Notes under the pieces: model-generated | What the model was told of the DNA's origin: nothing | Database searches by the model: none | Seen by the model: the letters and a program-made list of their open reading frames with translations, nothing else | Assembly: GCA_942486035.1 (NCBI GenBank) | Contig: CALNXK010000042.1 | Span: forward strand, 1,890,001-1,954,000 | DNA length: 64,000 bases | Direction of reading: 5' to 3' | Source of the DNA: Porites lobata | Taxonomy: Eukaryota; Cnidaria; Anthozoa; Scleractinia; Poritidae | In this document: positions 1 to 11,332 of the stretch, piece by piece | Position numbering within the stretch: the first letter of the stretch is position 1 | Layout of the letters: every line of letters begins with the position of its first letter | Made by a program: the position numbers and the translations under genes

Positions 1-688
1 ACCAGTGCCACATGACTGTATCGCGGGCTCAGGTATACAACTCATCGAGGTGATGTATTCTTTTAAGTTATCCGCTGAACAGCTATTGGTTTTCAATTGA
101 TCGGGGGCTTAAGTCCCTTTTATTAGCGGAGCTCTAGCGTGCGTGCACGCGGTCAGCGGAGCAAAATGGAAAGAAAATCTAGTTATCAATGCATCCAAGA
201 AATTTCGGTTCCGACAAAATCGTCCGTACTTAAGTACATTCAGCCCTCATGTAAGCTGGGGTGAAATTTTGCATTTCAAGCAACCCGCGCGTTTCGGCTG
301 TAAGTCGCATGGCCACCAACTTCGTTGGAAGAAAAACATGAAAAAATTATAGCGGCGGTGAGAAATGAGATGTGCTAGCGGCCACCAAGGTGAAAATTAG
401 CGGCAGTAGAATAATGTTAACTGGAACGCATACAGCATCTTAGTCCATAAAACGTGTAACTAGGAACTTTCGGGAAGTATCACGTTGTAGTCGTGCTCAA
501 GAAGAGTTCACTTGCATTTGGCAAAGTAAGTGAGTTGGATCAGATGGGGATTTTTTATCACACTGAAAGTTTCCTGACTACGTGCATTTCTTTGGTGCAT
601 AAGCTAGTAAGAAGCTAGACAAGCCGTGATCGAGACAATAGCCGTCATGTACGAACACACGAAAAGAACTCATTTAGATGTGTTCGCC
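1..688. other. No recognisable gene or repeat
   Basis: AT-rich sequence. The one short open frame (143-352, plus) starts at GTG, has no domain-like composition and no splice context. I see nothing else here. Confidence 0.5.
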
Positions 689-892
689 GATTGGGCACAA
701 TAACACAAAGCATTTTTTGTGCCCAATCAGGAGCCGGCTTCCGCTTGAATTTTTGGAAATGGTCCGGTGAGAGTCGGTACCCAGGGGCTCTTTGGCCCGT
801 AATGAAAATTTTCGTCCCGCCTTTTCTCCCGACCCGACGGACTGCCTCTGGGTCTCCGAAGATGGAGGGCCAACATTCCCAACAGCCAACTT
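684..892 (+). repeat. Dispersed repeat with terminal hairpin, copy 1
   Basis: Begins with a hairpin whose 12-base arms, GATTGGGCACAA and its complement, sit at 689-700 and 717-728. It continues through a segment that reappears at 52759-52935 in the same orientation, including the phrase GGTGAGAGTCGGTA. Two diverged copies in one window mark an interspersed element. No coding capacity is seen. Confidence 0.6.
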
Positions 893-1060
893 AGGGCCTG
901 TTTACATGGAGGTGGGTGACCCTAGATAGGTGAGGTAACATGTGGCGGCTCACCCTAACTATCATGTGGACGTAATCAAATTAAAATGAGAGATTATATG
1001 GACAGGCGGGTTAGTTACCTCACCTACCTGGGGTTCACCATCTCCACGTAAACAGGCCCT
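893..1060. mobile_element. MITE, AGGGCCTGTTTAC termini
   Basis: A 168-bp element with terminal inverted repeats: AGGGCCTGTTTACATGGAGG on the left and the near-complement ending GTAAACAGGCCCT on the right. It has no coding sequence, so it is a non-autonomous DNA transposon. Target duplication is unclear. Confidence 0.7.
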
Positions 1061-1331
1061 TTAGTAAATATCTATCGAAACTACAAGGCGATTCCTCTGT
1101 ACGTTACACATCCAACTTACTCTGTTCAGGAATTATTCGTGACAAATTAGGAGCAAATGCTGTCTGCGGAGTTGTTCTTTTAATGCTTGGGACCTCAATA
1201 GGACGAACAGGAAGGGTTCCTTAAAAGAAAATTAAATATTATCAGTGACAGTTGATGGATAAAACGAAAAAAGAAAAAACTTAATATATAGATCAGAGTG
1301 AAATGGCATAATATATGATTAGGATGCTGGT

Positions 1332-1591
1332 TGCACGGAAAAATGGATTTGCACAAATGTTTTCCTTGCAAATATGTCGCAAATTTGTAAAAACGGAGGA
1401 GTAAATATGGGGCAAAGATGGTAAATGCTACATTTGCATACCAAAAAACAGGTAGTGTAAATACAGTAACTAGGCAGATGTGGCATTTCTTAACTTTGCC
1501 CTAGATTGAGCTAAATTAACTCATCAGTTTTTCAAATTTGCGACATATTTGCAAGGAGCAAATCTGTGGAAATCCTTTTTTTCGTCCAGTG
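1332..1591. mobile_element. Palindromic MITE
   Basis: Long inverted repeats: the segment around 1353-1394, containing TTGCAAATATGTCGCAAATTTG, is mirrored at about 1534-1575 as CAAATTTGCGACATATTTGC. The arms are imperfect and the centre is unique AT-rich DNA. Non-autonomous; superfamily unknown. Confidence 0.6.
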
Positions 1592-1983
1592 AGCTTACCA
1601 TTTACGAAACGTTTCCGGCAAATCCGGTTGGAAAGTAAGGCCTAGGCCAAACGTCGAACTTTTTATGCGACGAACCAAACTCTAATTTGGGTCGACCTAA
1701 ATTAAGTCAGTAAGATCGTCTGTTGGGTCAGACGTCGAGCTCCCAACAACACGCAACAACATGTAACAGGGTTTGAAAACGTAATCATGTAACATCCAAC
1801 AATGTTGGGAGTTACTGGCCTGCAATGTTGCGTCCGTTTGCACGTACCTCTAAAAGAAAAGTCAGAAAAGACTATAACTCCTAAAGGATTGGTTTGAAAC
1901 ACGAACATGGCCACCGTTTCTTTGTTTTGGTATTTGGAACACCGATATGGCCGCCGTGACGTCATGTGAAAACGCTCTATAAA

Positions 1984-2382
1984 GCCTAGTTTTCACTAGC
2001 GCATAAGCATAAGCACAAGCTCATGGATAAGCAAATGAAATCTGTGTCGACATAAGCATAAGCATAAGCACAAGAAAAACGGACAAGTTCTTTCTTCTTG
2101 TGCTTGTGCTTATGCTTATGTCTTAGCTTTGACTAGTGAAAACTGGGTCGACATGAGCACGAACCTATGAAAGCACAAGACCGTAGACCAATCATAGGTC
2201 ACTTTGACCCAGACCTCATGCGAACACATCAAAAGCAATATGGCGGACGATTCGTCCGCCATCTTGTTTATCATCGGGTTGAGGAAAGCTGGTATTGAGA
2301 ATTGAGCCAATTATGCCATTCTGCGCGTGCGTATCTCCTTATGCTTATGCTTATGCTTATGCTCTAGTGAAAACCAGGCTTT
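1984..2382. mobile_element. MITE with CATAAG-rich inverted termini
   Basis: The left end reads AAAGCCTAGTTTTCACTAG followed by tandem GCATAA units. The right end is its complement, with GCTTATGC units then CTAGTGAAAACCAGGCTTT. A second internal inverted run (2050-2125) repeats the same hexamers. Subterminal hexamer arrays may be transposase-binding sites; that is inference. Confidence 0.65.
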
Positions 2383-3539
2383 AAGAGATTGTTTGAATTG
2401 ACTATTAATCTTGTAGGAAAGAGTTAACCGTCAAGCCCGTGACTATTTAAAGAGACCTAGAGCTCGTTCTGAGAGGCTAGCAAAGTTTCCTCATTGATGG
2501 TTTAAGCTTTGAAATTGGGTCCTTAAATATGAAGCCTCGCTCACTTGCCGTACCTAATGATCTTTCCGATTATAGCTATCAACTGCTATCGTTTTAAATG
2601 GTCGTCAGAAAAATGTTAATTCCTGATATAGATATTCTTGTCGGGATACATTTTAAAAACGTTAATCCAGACCTAGCTTCGCAAGGTGTTTCATTAGCAA
2701 AATCTTGAGTTGGTCGGTGGCGTCCATCTTTACAATACCGTCAGGATGATCAGTATTTATTAAGGTTCCAGTACTTGCAAAATCGTCACCATGGATTATT
2801 TTAACCTAAAAGAAACAATAGGATTGCTAAAGTATAATATTTTTATCACGGTATTAATTGAAGCAAAAAAGTTCAGCTTATGTTCCGTTGACATTAATTA
2901 AGATATTAACTGGAAAGCTAACAAGTTTCAAGTTCAACGAGGACGGAGGAGATTTCAAGACTGGAAGGTCTAATACAAAAACAAAGCAGCAGTTCTTTCC
3001 CTACTTTTTAGGAATCATTCCATATTCTCGAATTTCTAAGCAAAAGAATAATGCGCATTTCATCGGTTCAGAACCGCTGCCAACAAGGAACGTTCACGTC
3101 AAATGATGAGTACATTATTCCGTATAATTTGGTGGCCTTATGAGCAGTTTTGAAGTTATAGAGGGGGAACCTACGAAGCCCCACGCCCCCGATCGCAGAA
3201 AGCAAAGAAAAAAATCGTATGCCCCATTTTAAAGTTATATGTGGCAAAAACATCAAAAGGTATTCAGTAATAGCTTTTATTATACCTTATCTCCTATTTT
3301 TGGTTCTTCTTGTTTCAGGCCACAAACAGAGAAGGAGACGTTACACTTTTCATCATACAAATAAACGTTGCACATGTTTCCAGACACTGATTGGACAACT
3401 CCCTTTTTACCTCTCAGATGTTTGTGCTAGATAAGGAACCACAAGAAGAAATTATATTATGCCATAAATGAAAAAACAAAAATATGTACTCTAAAATACG
3501 TTTAAAACAAACAATGTCTTGTTCTTCAGAGAACAATAC
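2383..3539. other. Unannotated AT-rich stretch
   Basis: Several ORFs of 60-82 codons overlap on both strands without domain signatures, paired splice sites or similarity to other parts of the window. I see no supported feature. Confidence 0.4.
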
Positions 3540-3612
3540 GCTATGGGAGTGTACACTTCGGCATCGTGGTTGTGGATTAATTGTGAATGTGGAGGAGTAG
3601 TAAGAAATGATA
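3540..3612 (+). repeat. Dispersed repeat fragment
   Basis: About 70 bases, including TCGTGGTTGTGGA and GATTAATTGT, recur with substitutions at 11252-11332 in the same orientation. Likely a fragment of an old transposon. No coding frame is preserved. Confidence 0.5.
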
Positions 3613-3843
3613 TTTTTCCGGATACCCTTTCATACAAATACCCTTACTTTTCTCCTTTTGTGTAACAGACGTCTTAAGGTGGCTCTACCCAGTATTTTTC
3701 GAGGTAAACCCTCCATCTTTGAACTGCTTAGACTTAAAAAAATTTTTAGTCATTGTAAAACCATTATAACACGTGTATTACAGATAGACTTAACTTTTTT
3801 ATGATATTATTTTTTGGGCGATCGGAATAAAGATCACGGGAAA

Positions 3844-3899
3844 ATGCAGATCTCGGAGGGTGTTATCCACCGGTGGATAACACCCTCCGAGATCCGCAT
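3844..3899. repeat. 56-bp near-perfect palindrome
   Basis: Arms reading ATGCAGATCTCGGAGGGTG and its complement meet at ACCGGT with almost no loop. The same palindrome, split by an insertion, occurs around 14130-15030, so it belongs to a repeat family rather than a unique regulatory site. Confidence 0.75.
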
Positions 3900-4680
3900 A
3901 ATTCTTTTTAGTATATACACACTCAGTGATCTTGGGGATTTAAGCAATCTGATTGGTTCGCTATCTCGGACTATTCAACAATATTCACCTCCTAGCGAGT
4001 GGATACTGTGTGAGCTCGGTTTTTTTCCCATTTTTTTAGAGAACGATCGTTTAAAAGTCGACAAAATCCTAAGGTTGACTTTTTGGGGGGAGCAAGAAAA
4101 GACTTAGAAGGATTCAAAACGGCGTTTTTCCGTTTACGGTAACTGAGTTTTGTGGTCGATGGATTACAACTCCCGTTTACTCGCGAAGAAGAGGCCGTTT
4201 CGTGACCTCATCGTTTCCTAACAAGAAAAATTTGGCCTAAAAATCGAAGTTTATTTATGACAAACAAATTTGAAAGCAAATGTTTGCAGAAAGTCTACGT
4301 TTCCAGTAAATAGGACAAAGAATGCTACACGACGTCTTACCTCGAGGAACCGAGCCGCCATTTTTCTGAGCACTTCATGCCAAGAACGACACAACAAACC
4401 TTTTCAGCTATAAACTTGGCGAGTCAACAGAAAACAACAAAGGTCTTCTTTTCTTCTCAGGTAAGGAAACAATTCAAACTTTTAACGGTTCCATTAAATC
4501 CATTACTCTGTTGTTTGCAAAGTGCTAAGCTTGTGAATAGCCATGTTTTTGAAAATTATACAAAGATCTATTTTTAAACTTTCGCGTGATCTGATCTGCA
4601 AATCAAATCGTACTTTTAATGGTTTCCTCTCTGATTTTGTTGAGATCACTTCTTGTGTATATACAAAAACAATTATGCTT
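3900..4680. other. Unannotated stretch
   Basis: No exon with paired splice sites or recognisable domain. A 97-codon plus-strand frame (3814-4107) runs through the palindrome and is not credible as a gene. Confidence 0.4.
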
Positions 4681-4770
4681 TTCAATCTCGGTGAATAGTG
4701 GCTTTAGGAATATTTACCTCGCCGCTTTCGCGGCTCGGTAGATATATAGCCGCTATTCACCGAGATTGAA
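4681..4770. repeat. Hairpin repeat, TTCAATCTCGG arms
   Basis: A 90-bp imperfect palindrome with arms TTCAATCTCGGTGAATAG and its complement around a GC-rich centre (CCGCTTTCGCGG). This looks like a MITE end or foldback repeat. Confidence 0.6.
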
Positions 4771-4774
4771 TAGA

Positions 4775-5260
4775 ATAATTGTTAAATATCCTACGAAAGC
4801 CCAATTCATTAATTCCTTTATTATTCATTCAAAATGACTCCTAGTTTAAAAACAAGCTAAAACATGCTTACCTTCGTCAATGTTAAGTTCACCTCAATAG
4901 CACATGTTTAGAAGATAAAGGGCTGTTTAGGTCTTCAAATATACTCGAAATAGCAGATGTTGTCCCTCAAGTTGTCTTCTTGCTATGTTTTTAGACAACA
5001 GTTCGTCGTGAAACGAGTTAAATGTTTCGCCGACTGTTCGGCCATTTTTCTTTTCACAACCAAAACAACTCAACCTCGACCCGGGGTCTTCCCGGTTAAC
5101 GGTGCAATAACCTGCAACCGTGCTGCACTTTTGACGTCATCGGTTGATTAATCGCAAAATTCTTCAAAATTTGGTCAACAGTAGCTGTTTATGGTGAATC
5201 ATGCGTGTGCTTTTAGCCAATCAGAAACGGAGAAATATAATGAATGAATAACAATAAAGT
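4775..5260 (+). repeat. Dispersed repeat, copy 1
   Basis: Segments such as ATATCCTACGAAAGCC, the AAACAAGCTAAAAC block and the GCTTTTAGCCAATCAGAAAC block recur in reverse complement at 12822-13785. The spacing differs, so both copies are diverged or internally deleted. No coding frame. Confidence 0.6.
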
Positions 5261-5321
5261 TTAGTCTACGTGTAATACATGTGTTATAATCGTTTTGCAA
5301 TAAAGATAAATTTATTTTAGT

Positions 5322-5722
5322 CTAAGAGGTTGTAACTAAAAAAATACTGGGTCGAGCCAGCTTAACTTCTTCACCCGGAATTCGATTATAATTTCTGTCA
5401 TAAATAAATTGCGCACGACGAGAACTCAGCTCCACTCCCTTTACTATTTGGGCGTGGCCCAAATAGAGTAATCGAAACGGCTTGTTTCGACGCAAAAGTG
5501 CAATAGGCACGCAATACGTGCTAGCGTAAACAAGCTAAGCGAGGGGAATGTCTGCCGTGCGAATGTCATTTAACACTACATATTCTCCTTTTTTTCGTAA
5601 AGTAAACCAAAATCCATAAGACGTGTCTTCGGAATCTCACGCAAAATGTAGTTTTTTAAAATCCTCAACACTCCCATGAAAAACCACATGATCAAAACAT
5701 GTTCGTACGGCCAAAAAACGTT
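5322..5722 (-). pseudogene. Decayed 2A-element fragment, inverted
   Basis: On the minus strand, about 5380-5440 encodes SSRRAQFIYDRNYN, which matches SRRGKFIYDRTYN encoded on the plus strand near 7440-7480 inside the 2A-type element. The 5474-5566 segment recurs at 27693-27790 and the 5575-5690 segment at 50455-50570. This is a mosaic of transposon fragments, not a host gene. Confidence 0.45.
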
Positions 5723-6556
5723 AGGGAGTTTAAGATACGGCGACTACGGACTACGAACTGCGGCTGGACGAACGTTGTTCTTTGTTCGTAGCACTGGGTT
5801 GAGTCGTGCAAATATAGAACGTTAAGATTGCACTACAGACAGTAGACTACGAGAGAAGAGGTAGAGAGGGAAACAACACGCAAAGATTTTCTTGTTTTCA
5901 TGTTCAGTTCAGAAAAATGCAAGTATTTTGCATGTGATCTTATCTTCAGAATAATGAACAAATTCCTCCGTACTTCGGGAAGCAATAATACGTCGGGTGA
6001 AATTGGTGAACAAAGTTTTGGTTACACATTTTTTTGTCGCCCATGAAGACTTATGCCAAATATTGAAGAAATAACAGAAATAGTAATAGTTCATTTATTA
6101 GATTTAGAAGATGGACTTCTCCGATTACTGATGCAGTATATCGAGCCGTTTCGATTATCTCAAAGATATTTACATCATTTTCATTCAGCAAATGCGATAT
6201 AACTCGCATAAACAAAGGTTACACAAGTAGAAAGACATATTAATCACTTCGAACAAACATTGTCATTGAAACTTTTCAAGTGCGAAGAGAAAGTAAATTA
6301 CCTTCATGATTTCTGTTCTCGGCCGTCAATCTGAATTCTGCGTATAAACAGCTAAGCTTATTTTTAAAATATAAGCTTTAATAATAATAATGGAATTTAT
6401 ATAGCGCTTATACATCGCTTATACGCGAAACAGCTCTACAGCTCACCCTAGCCGCTGGACTACGCGGGAAAAATCAACAGTCCCGTGGTTCTGGTCATGC
6501 GCCGTAGCATGTTTATCCGTAGTCGTAGTCCGTAGTCGCCGTATCTTAAAGTCCCT
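5723..6556 (+). mobile_element. MITE family X, copy 1 (TIR AGGGAGTTTAAGATAC)
   Basis: An 834-bp DNA transposon relic. The left end is AGGGAGTTTAAGATAC and the right end GTATCTTAAAGTCCCT, flanked by a 3-bp direct duplication GTT (5720-5722 and 6557-6559). Subterminal GACTACGGACTACG motifs are mirrored at the other end. The interior shares long blocks with the copy at 42386-43445, which is in inverted orientation. The interior has no transposase. A near-empty site is suggested by the related repeat at about 50690. A 3-bp duplication fits PIF/Harbinger- or CACTA-like elements; the superfamily is not proven. Confidence 0.8.
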
Positions 6557-7861
6557 GTTGTCAATTTCACGACGGAGACTAACCGACAACATTTCATTGG
6601 CCAAAACTGACAGGTTGAAATGTGAGACTACGCGCAGAATTCTTCGCGCTTCAAGGATGGTAGTAATCCAATGATAACATTTGATCCGAAATTTTTCAAA
6701 GCAACAGCGAGAAGCAGTTTGGATGAAATTTGGCGACGGTGTTTCGAGGAACGTATTGCTGAAGTATGTTATCGAGGGTTAAACTTACAAATGTACACAC
6801 TGTTCGCGGTAGGCCCACGCTAAAATAACACTGAGTGTTTTCATAATGGCTCGTCCGCGAACTCAAAGAAAAACAAAGGAAATTGTCAAGACATTCAAAG
6901 ACCATAGACCTCATAGACGACATGATAAATCGGAATGTCAGGAGTGTACATGTAAAATCGATAAGAGTTTGAACAGAAGAATGTGTATCAAGATTGAGAG
7001 TCGCAAGATTTATGTAGCTGGTAATCAGTGTGACAATAGTGATTTATTTTGATTTTTGCAATACGGAACACAAAGGACTTGCCTATGATAAAAATCTCTT
7101 CCGATAAAGGAAGAGAAGATTGTCAACAATTGAAACCAAAAGGGACTCAGGCTTCTTTGGGAACTATTTTGATAACGGTAACAATTCTTCTTATTCTTTG
7201 AATTTTGTTTAGCAGAGTGACTGTTAATGTGCTTGTTTTTGTATTGCGCGTTCTGTTTTTCATGTAATTGTGTATATTGTGACGCGGTACATGTACGCTG
7301 GTCGGCGTTGGGATTCTGTATTATCAGCAATTTTTGTGTTAAGAGTGTTTTGATGTCAGTGAAGTGACGACAAGAAAAGGTAATGAGTCAATTGTACAGA
7401 AGGAAAATTGTTTTGTGGAGGAAATAAGAGAAGCTGAATTGAGATCTCGTCGTGGGAAATTTATTTATGACAGAACTTACAATGCAGTTGGTTTAATAAG
7501 GTTAGTGATTTTACTTGACGCGGTCGTGTACCTAGCAGACTACCGATGAAGAAATTAAAATCTTTGTTAAAGACTTTTTGTATGGAAGGGAATTCTGAAA
7601 AATACACCATTGTCGTCTAAAATTCATTGTTACGTTAAAAATAGAAATGGTTTATACTTAAACCGGTACACAAGTAACTGTAAGAGTGTGAGGTTTTTAC
7701 TAAGGGCAAGTCCAAAATTAGTTCGAAACAAGGGAAGGTTTATCTGTCATCTAAGCATAAAAGAAGAGGCTAGTTAGGTGGGGTGAAGTATCAAAATAGG
7801 GGTTTTAAGTAACTATCTGTCCCGCTGTACATGCAACTATCCATTTTATAGTGGTTACAAG

Positions 7862-8038
7862 AGTTTGATTCACCGGCTTAATTTTGGCCAATTTAAGCTT
7901 TGTACTGATATGGAGAAGAATCCAGGACCTTCATTTTATGTAGATGCTACAAAAACGATTTCATGCTCCATACTGTCAAGGAAACGTTGTAGTATTTGGG
8001 GAAAATGCGGGACAACAATGTGTTAGATAAGAAGGATT
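7862..8038 (+). pseudogene. 2A peptide and protease-like N-terminus remnant
   Basis: Frame around 7905-7932 encodes CTDMEKNPGP, which matches the 2A consensus D-x-E-x-N-P-G-P, where the ribosome skips the Gly-Pro bond. Downstream, and one frame away, lies HAPYCQGNVVVFGENAGQQCV. The Gly-Gln-Gln-Cys resembles the nucleophile region of papain-fold cysteine proteases (OTU or herpes-tegument type). The frame breaks and a stop show decay. The host role, if any, is gone. Confidence 0.55.
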
Positions 8039-8245
8039 ACTTCAGTCGATGATATGATTCAAATAATCACTGTTGGTAGCCAATTATATTCTAGTCTGTC
8101 ATTGCTTGCAAGACAACCTATGTTAATGTTAACAGAATTGCCAGAGATGGTTACAGTGTTTGAGCCATTTTTCCAGCTTGAATAAAGTGAAAGTTATACT
8201 TGTAACGTGCACGGTGATGCCAGAATTGAGGGGTAGCACTGTTGT

Positions 8246-8515
8246 ATGCCACTTGAAACACTCTTGACTCTGAACTACAACTCATTCATTTTAACTGTGG
8301 GAATTATTGGTGTTGATTTTCATGCTAGAGATATGTATGGTAACAGTCATAGTCAAGGTACGTGTGTATTGTTGGAAATACCATCCATGCATAAGTCAGT
8401 ACAATATTTTCAGAGTCTATATACATGTAGGAATGAGGATATATATGAGCGTAAAGGTGCACACATTGCCAACTTTGAAGTCGATCTTTGTTCAAGCAGT
8501 GTTGAGTACCTGTAG
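8246..8515 (+). pseudogene. Protease-domain remnant (His region)
   Basis: Encodes NSFILTVGIIGVDFHARDMYGN and then SQGTCVLLEI. The D/F-H-A-R-D motif would supply the catalytic His of the same cysteine-protease-like domain as the upstream GQQCV segment. An overlapping frame (8307-8633) is a shadow. Family assignment is tentative; the fragment is part of the decayed 2A element. Confidence 0.4.
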
Positions 8516-8669
8516 TATATCAAACGTTTATAGTTTATACCAATGTTGTTGTAAAGAGTGCTGTGCTATAGCAGGTAATGCAGTGTGTTATTCTGTTATT
8601 AATCCATGTGGATACTGGACTTCAGGATCTTAAACTGTCATTGCTAGTAATGGGAGTACACTGTACAAT

Positions 8670-9212
8670 GTGATGGGTGAGAAAAGACATATTATGCCAG
8701 TTTATCTCTCTGAAAGTGAGAATATCAGTGGAGCTGAGATAAACCTTACTGTTTGCGCTGTAAGCAATTGTATCCTATCTTGCAATTTGGCTGAGAGCAA
8801 AGCTGTGTTGAAGATGTGCATTTCAAAACGTTGTCATGAAGTGACAGGATTTTTGTCGTGGATTGGAACATACTGTATAAGCTGTGTAGTTCAACAGAGA
8901 AGTAGAGTAACCGATTTATCTTTTCTTGTGGGATATGATGACAGTTGGTTGGGTGAAATAAGACTTGTTAAAAGTATCAAAGGCATACATTCATTATTTG
9001 AAGGAATTTGTAATATTACGCAAAGTAAGTTAAATTGTCAAAGACTACAATATGAAATACACTTTATATTATGCTCATACGAAATTAAAAGCAGTGAAAG
9101 GAAAAAGATTGCGAAGAAGCAAAGGTATAGTTCATTTGAGTATTGTGAGATGGAACCTCTTAAAAAAAGATTTAGTTACAAGGAGAAAAGAAAACAGGCA
9201 GATCGGCTATAG
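8670..9212 (+). pseudogene. Transposon ORF remnant, 180 codons
   Basis: The longest intact frame in the left third of the window. It is Cys-rich early and Lys/Arg-rich at its end (RFSYKEKRKQADRL). It ends at TAG and is followed, one frame over, by the zinc-ribbon-like segment at 9212-9400. I do not recognise the middle part. Context makes it part of the decayed 2A-type element rather than a host gene. Confidence 0.4.
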
Positions 9213-9400
9213 ATTTTTACATTGAACAGTATAAAAATAAAACAAGAAAAGGTCCCTGTTACATCTGTTGTGTTTGTAATCGATTACTTTACAAGAGATC
9301 AGTTCACATTTTTGGCAAAAAGAAATATTCGTGTCAAATTTTTTCAGTGTGCAGTCTTCATTTCATGGAAAATAGCATGTTTGTAAAACATGTCACTTAA
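9212..9400 (+). pseudogene. Zinc-ribbon-like transposon segment
   Basis: A 62-codon frame with GPCYICCVCNRLLYKRSV. The C-x2-C pair and Leu-Tyr resemble the region just before the rolling-circle Rep domain in some Helitron-type ORFs (recollection, not searched). It is in the +1 frame relative to the preceding ORF, so a frameshift separates them. Confidence 0.4.
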
Positions 9401-9989
9401 TACAGACATTTTCTATCAACATCTCAGTGCCATTATTAACAGAGTTTGACTCTATTACCAACATCCAATAAAAACAACCCCTTGTAAAAACCCAGCAACT
9501 ACCTCACAACTACACCCACCATCTTAGCAATCAACTTCCAATTTAACTCCATGCCTACTACTTCCCACATCTCAACTAACCCCTCAAATATACAATACCA
9601 CTGCACTACCCACATATCCCTCATGCACACAACAAACTTCACATAAGCGTAGTACAACTACGCTCAAATATACGCTCCCACAGCGTCTTGTTTCCTCTAC
9701 AACACTACTTTTCTTATGTACAGTTAACACCACAGCCTCTCCAGCAACGTACTCCACACCCAGGATAATTAATGTACAACATTGCAACATAAACTAGAAA
9801 TACGTATCTCGCAATAACCCTCCCGAAACTCGGATAGTACTTGGTGTAAGACAGCTACTAAAACTACTACAGCTACTAACTTGCTACAGTAACTATAGCT
9901 ACTGCAGCTGTTCCAATGCCACTGCAGGTTCTTGGCTCGGGACATTTTGGCCCAAAACTCGGTTTTTTAGTAACACCACTCAAGTTAAA
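9401..9989. other. Pyrimidine/adenine-biased stretch, no gene
   Basis: Plus strand is notably C/A-rich (9470-9780) and lacks any supported exon. The minus-strand 68-codon frame has no splice context. Confidence 0.4.
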
Positions 9990-10033
9990 CCATGTCGGGC
10001 GGGGTTAGGAACTGGATGGGTAACCCACCGCCA
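9990..10033 (+). repeat. 5S rRNA-like SINE fragment
   Basis: CATGTCGGGCGGGGTTAG followed by CTGGATGGGTAACC resembles the internal control region of 5S rRNA (the GTTAGTACTTGGATGGG area). It is isolated, short and mutated, so a 5S-derived SINE remnant is more likely than a gene. Confidence 0.45.
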
Positions 10034-10045
10034 ATATCGTCTTGA

Positions 10046-11239
10046 AGGTCCCTACTTTGTTCTTTCTTTTCTTCTTCTTCTTTTTTGCGTATTGTGTGGT
10101 GTTATTTTTAAAAGTGTATTGAAAAGTATATTTAGCATTATTTCGGCCGTTGGATTTTGAAAAAAAAAAAACACAAAAAAGGCAGTACAGTTCGCGTGAA
10201 AATTTATATTAACTTCGGGCCGTATTACAGAACTGAAACTTTGATCTATCGGCGGGGAATTTAACCGGCAAAGTAATAAATTTGCGTTTTTCATGGTGTA
10301 AAACAAATTCCAAGCTAGATTTCAGGGAAGAGCGAAACTTTTTCTCTTCCGAGGCACAGTTAATTTCAATTTCGAACGCTCGACGAGCTTTGTTTCCTGT
10401 GTTTATGATTTACTGTATCTGCTGCAAGGTGGATTCGCTTCTTGGCAGGTTTTTTGTTATTTTTCTGCGTGCCTACTATGCGAGAAAAATAACAAAACCC
10501 TATTGCAAAGGGTTGTCAGCAAAACACAGGCATTTGCAACTTAAAATGGGGCAAATGCATAATATGTAACTAGAAATGTAGCTAATAGGGCGTTAAATAA
10601 AGAATTTGATTGGGTTAATATCAGACGTTATTGGACGCTTGCCATGTTAGAATTGCAACTGGCCCCTTGAAAGGAGTGTAGTGTTCACGACATCTCTGCT
10701 CCACTGCCGGATTCTTTTAGAGAGATACACAGAGCGGTCATAAATTTAAATACGTTTTAAGGCACCATGAGGGAAATCATGTAAGCATAAGGTATCAAAT
10801 TGGACGATTAACAGGGAATAGGAAATGGAACATTGAACTCGAAATGAAGCTCGAAATAAAAAGATCAAATGCCCTTTTTCGCTTTTCATTGCAATATGAG
10901 AAGTCTTGGAGGCAACTTCATTGAATGATCTCAGCATCACGTACTGTTTTATTATTCATTAATTTAAAGTTAACGCCGGCCTCAACTCAGGCAGACCTAT
11001 AGACTTTTAGTAAAAATAAGCCCCGAAAAAGGATGAGTAATAGCTAAAACCTACCCATCTATTTTCTATCCCCCAATCCCCGTTAGAGGTATCCATGTCA
11101 TCGTTTGAAAGCTTGCCACAAATTCATTCACAGAACTGCAAATCAATCACTGGTCGCGTCAACTTTAATTTGGCTCAAACCAATTTACGACGGATTATTT
11201 GATTGGGCAATGCAACTCACAACATTTCCACTTTGGTAC
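10046..11239. other. No gene; one foldback
   Basis: Holds a polypyrimidine run (10058-10085) and a hairpin at about 10448-10500 with GTTTTTTGTTATTTTTC arms. ORFs here (10282-10569 plus, 10746-10940 minus) overlap these and have no coding signature. Confidence 0.45.
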
Positions 11240-11251
11240 CATACGTAACAA

Positions 11252-11332
11252 GACACTATGGAGGGCACTCTTCGGCGTCGTGGTTGTGGAAATGATTAAT
11301 TGTAAATGCGGAGGAATATTTAAAAATGAGAT
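11252..11332 (+). repeat. Dispersed repeat fragment, second copy
   Basis: Diverged copy of the 3540-3612 segment, including TCGTGGTTGTGGA and ATTAATTGT. Confidence 0.5.

Larger units (their letters stand above)
6560..9400 (+). mobile_element. Decayed autonomous element with 2A peptide
   Basis: A roughly 2.8-kb region carries scattered, frameshifted coding remnants of one large ORF. In order: a basic segment (6846-7052, with KSLNRRMCIKIES), the SRRGKFIYDRTYN segment (about 7430-7485), a 2A ribosome-skipping motif, a GENAGQQCV segment like a cysteine-protease active site, a DFHARDMYGNSH segment and a C-terminal CCVCNRLLY zinc-ribbon-like segment. The order and motifs recall large ORFs of Helitron-type or similar cnidarian elements. 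That assignment is from memory and inference. Many stops and frameshifts make it inactive. The 6560-7290 part recurs at 50690-51372. Confidence 0.55.

Noticed and set aside
7025..7330. 101-codon minus ORF (and the similar 50999-51400)
   Set aside because: Antisense to a dispersed transposon repeat; present twice only because the repeat is.
8307..8633. 108-codon plus ORF
   Set aside because: Shadow frame of the protease-like remnant at 8246-8515.
9990..10033. 5S rRNA gene
   Set aside because: Only about 40 bases resemble 5S and they carry several changes; no full-length gene.
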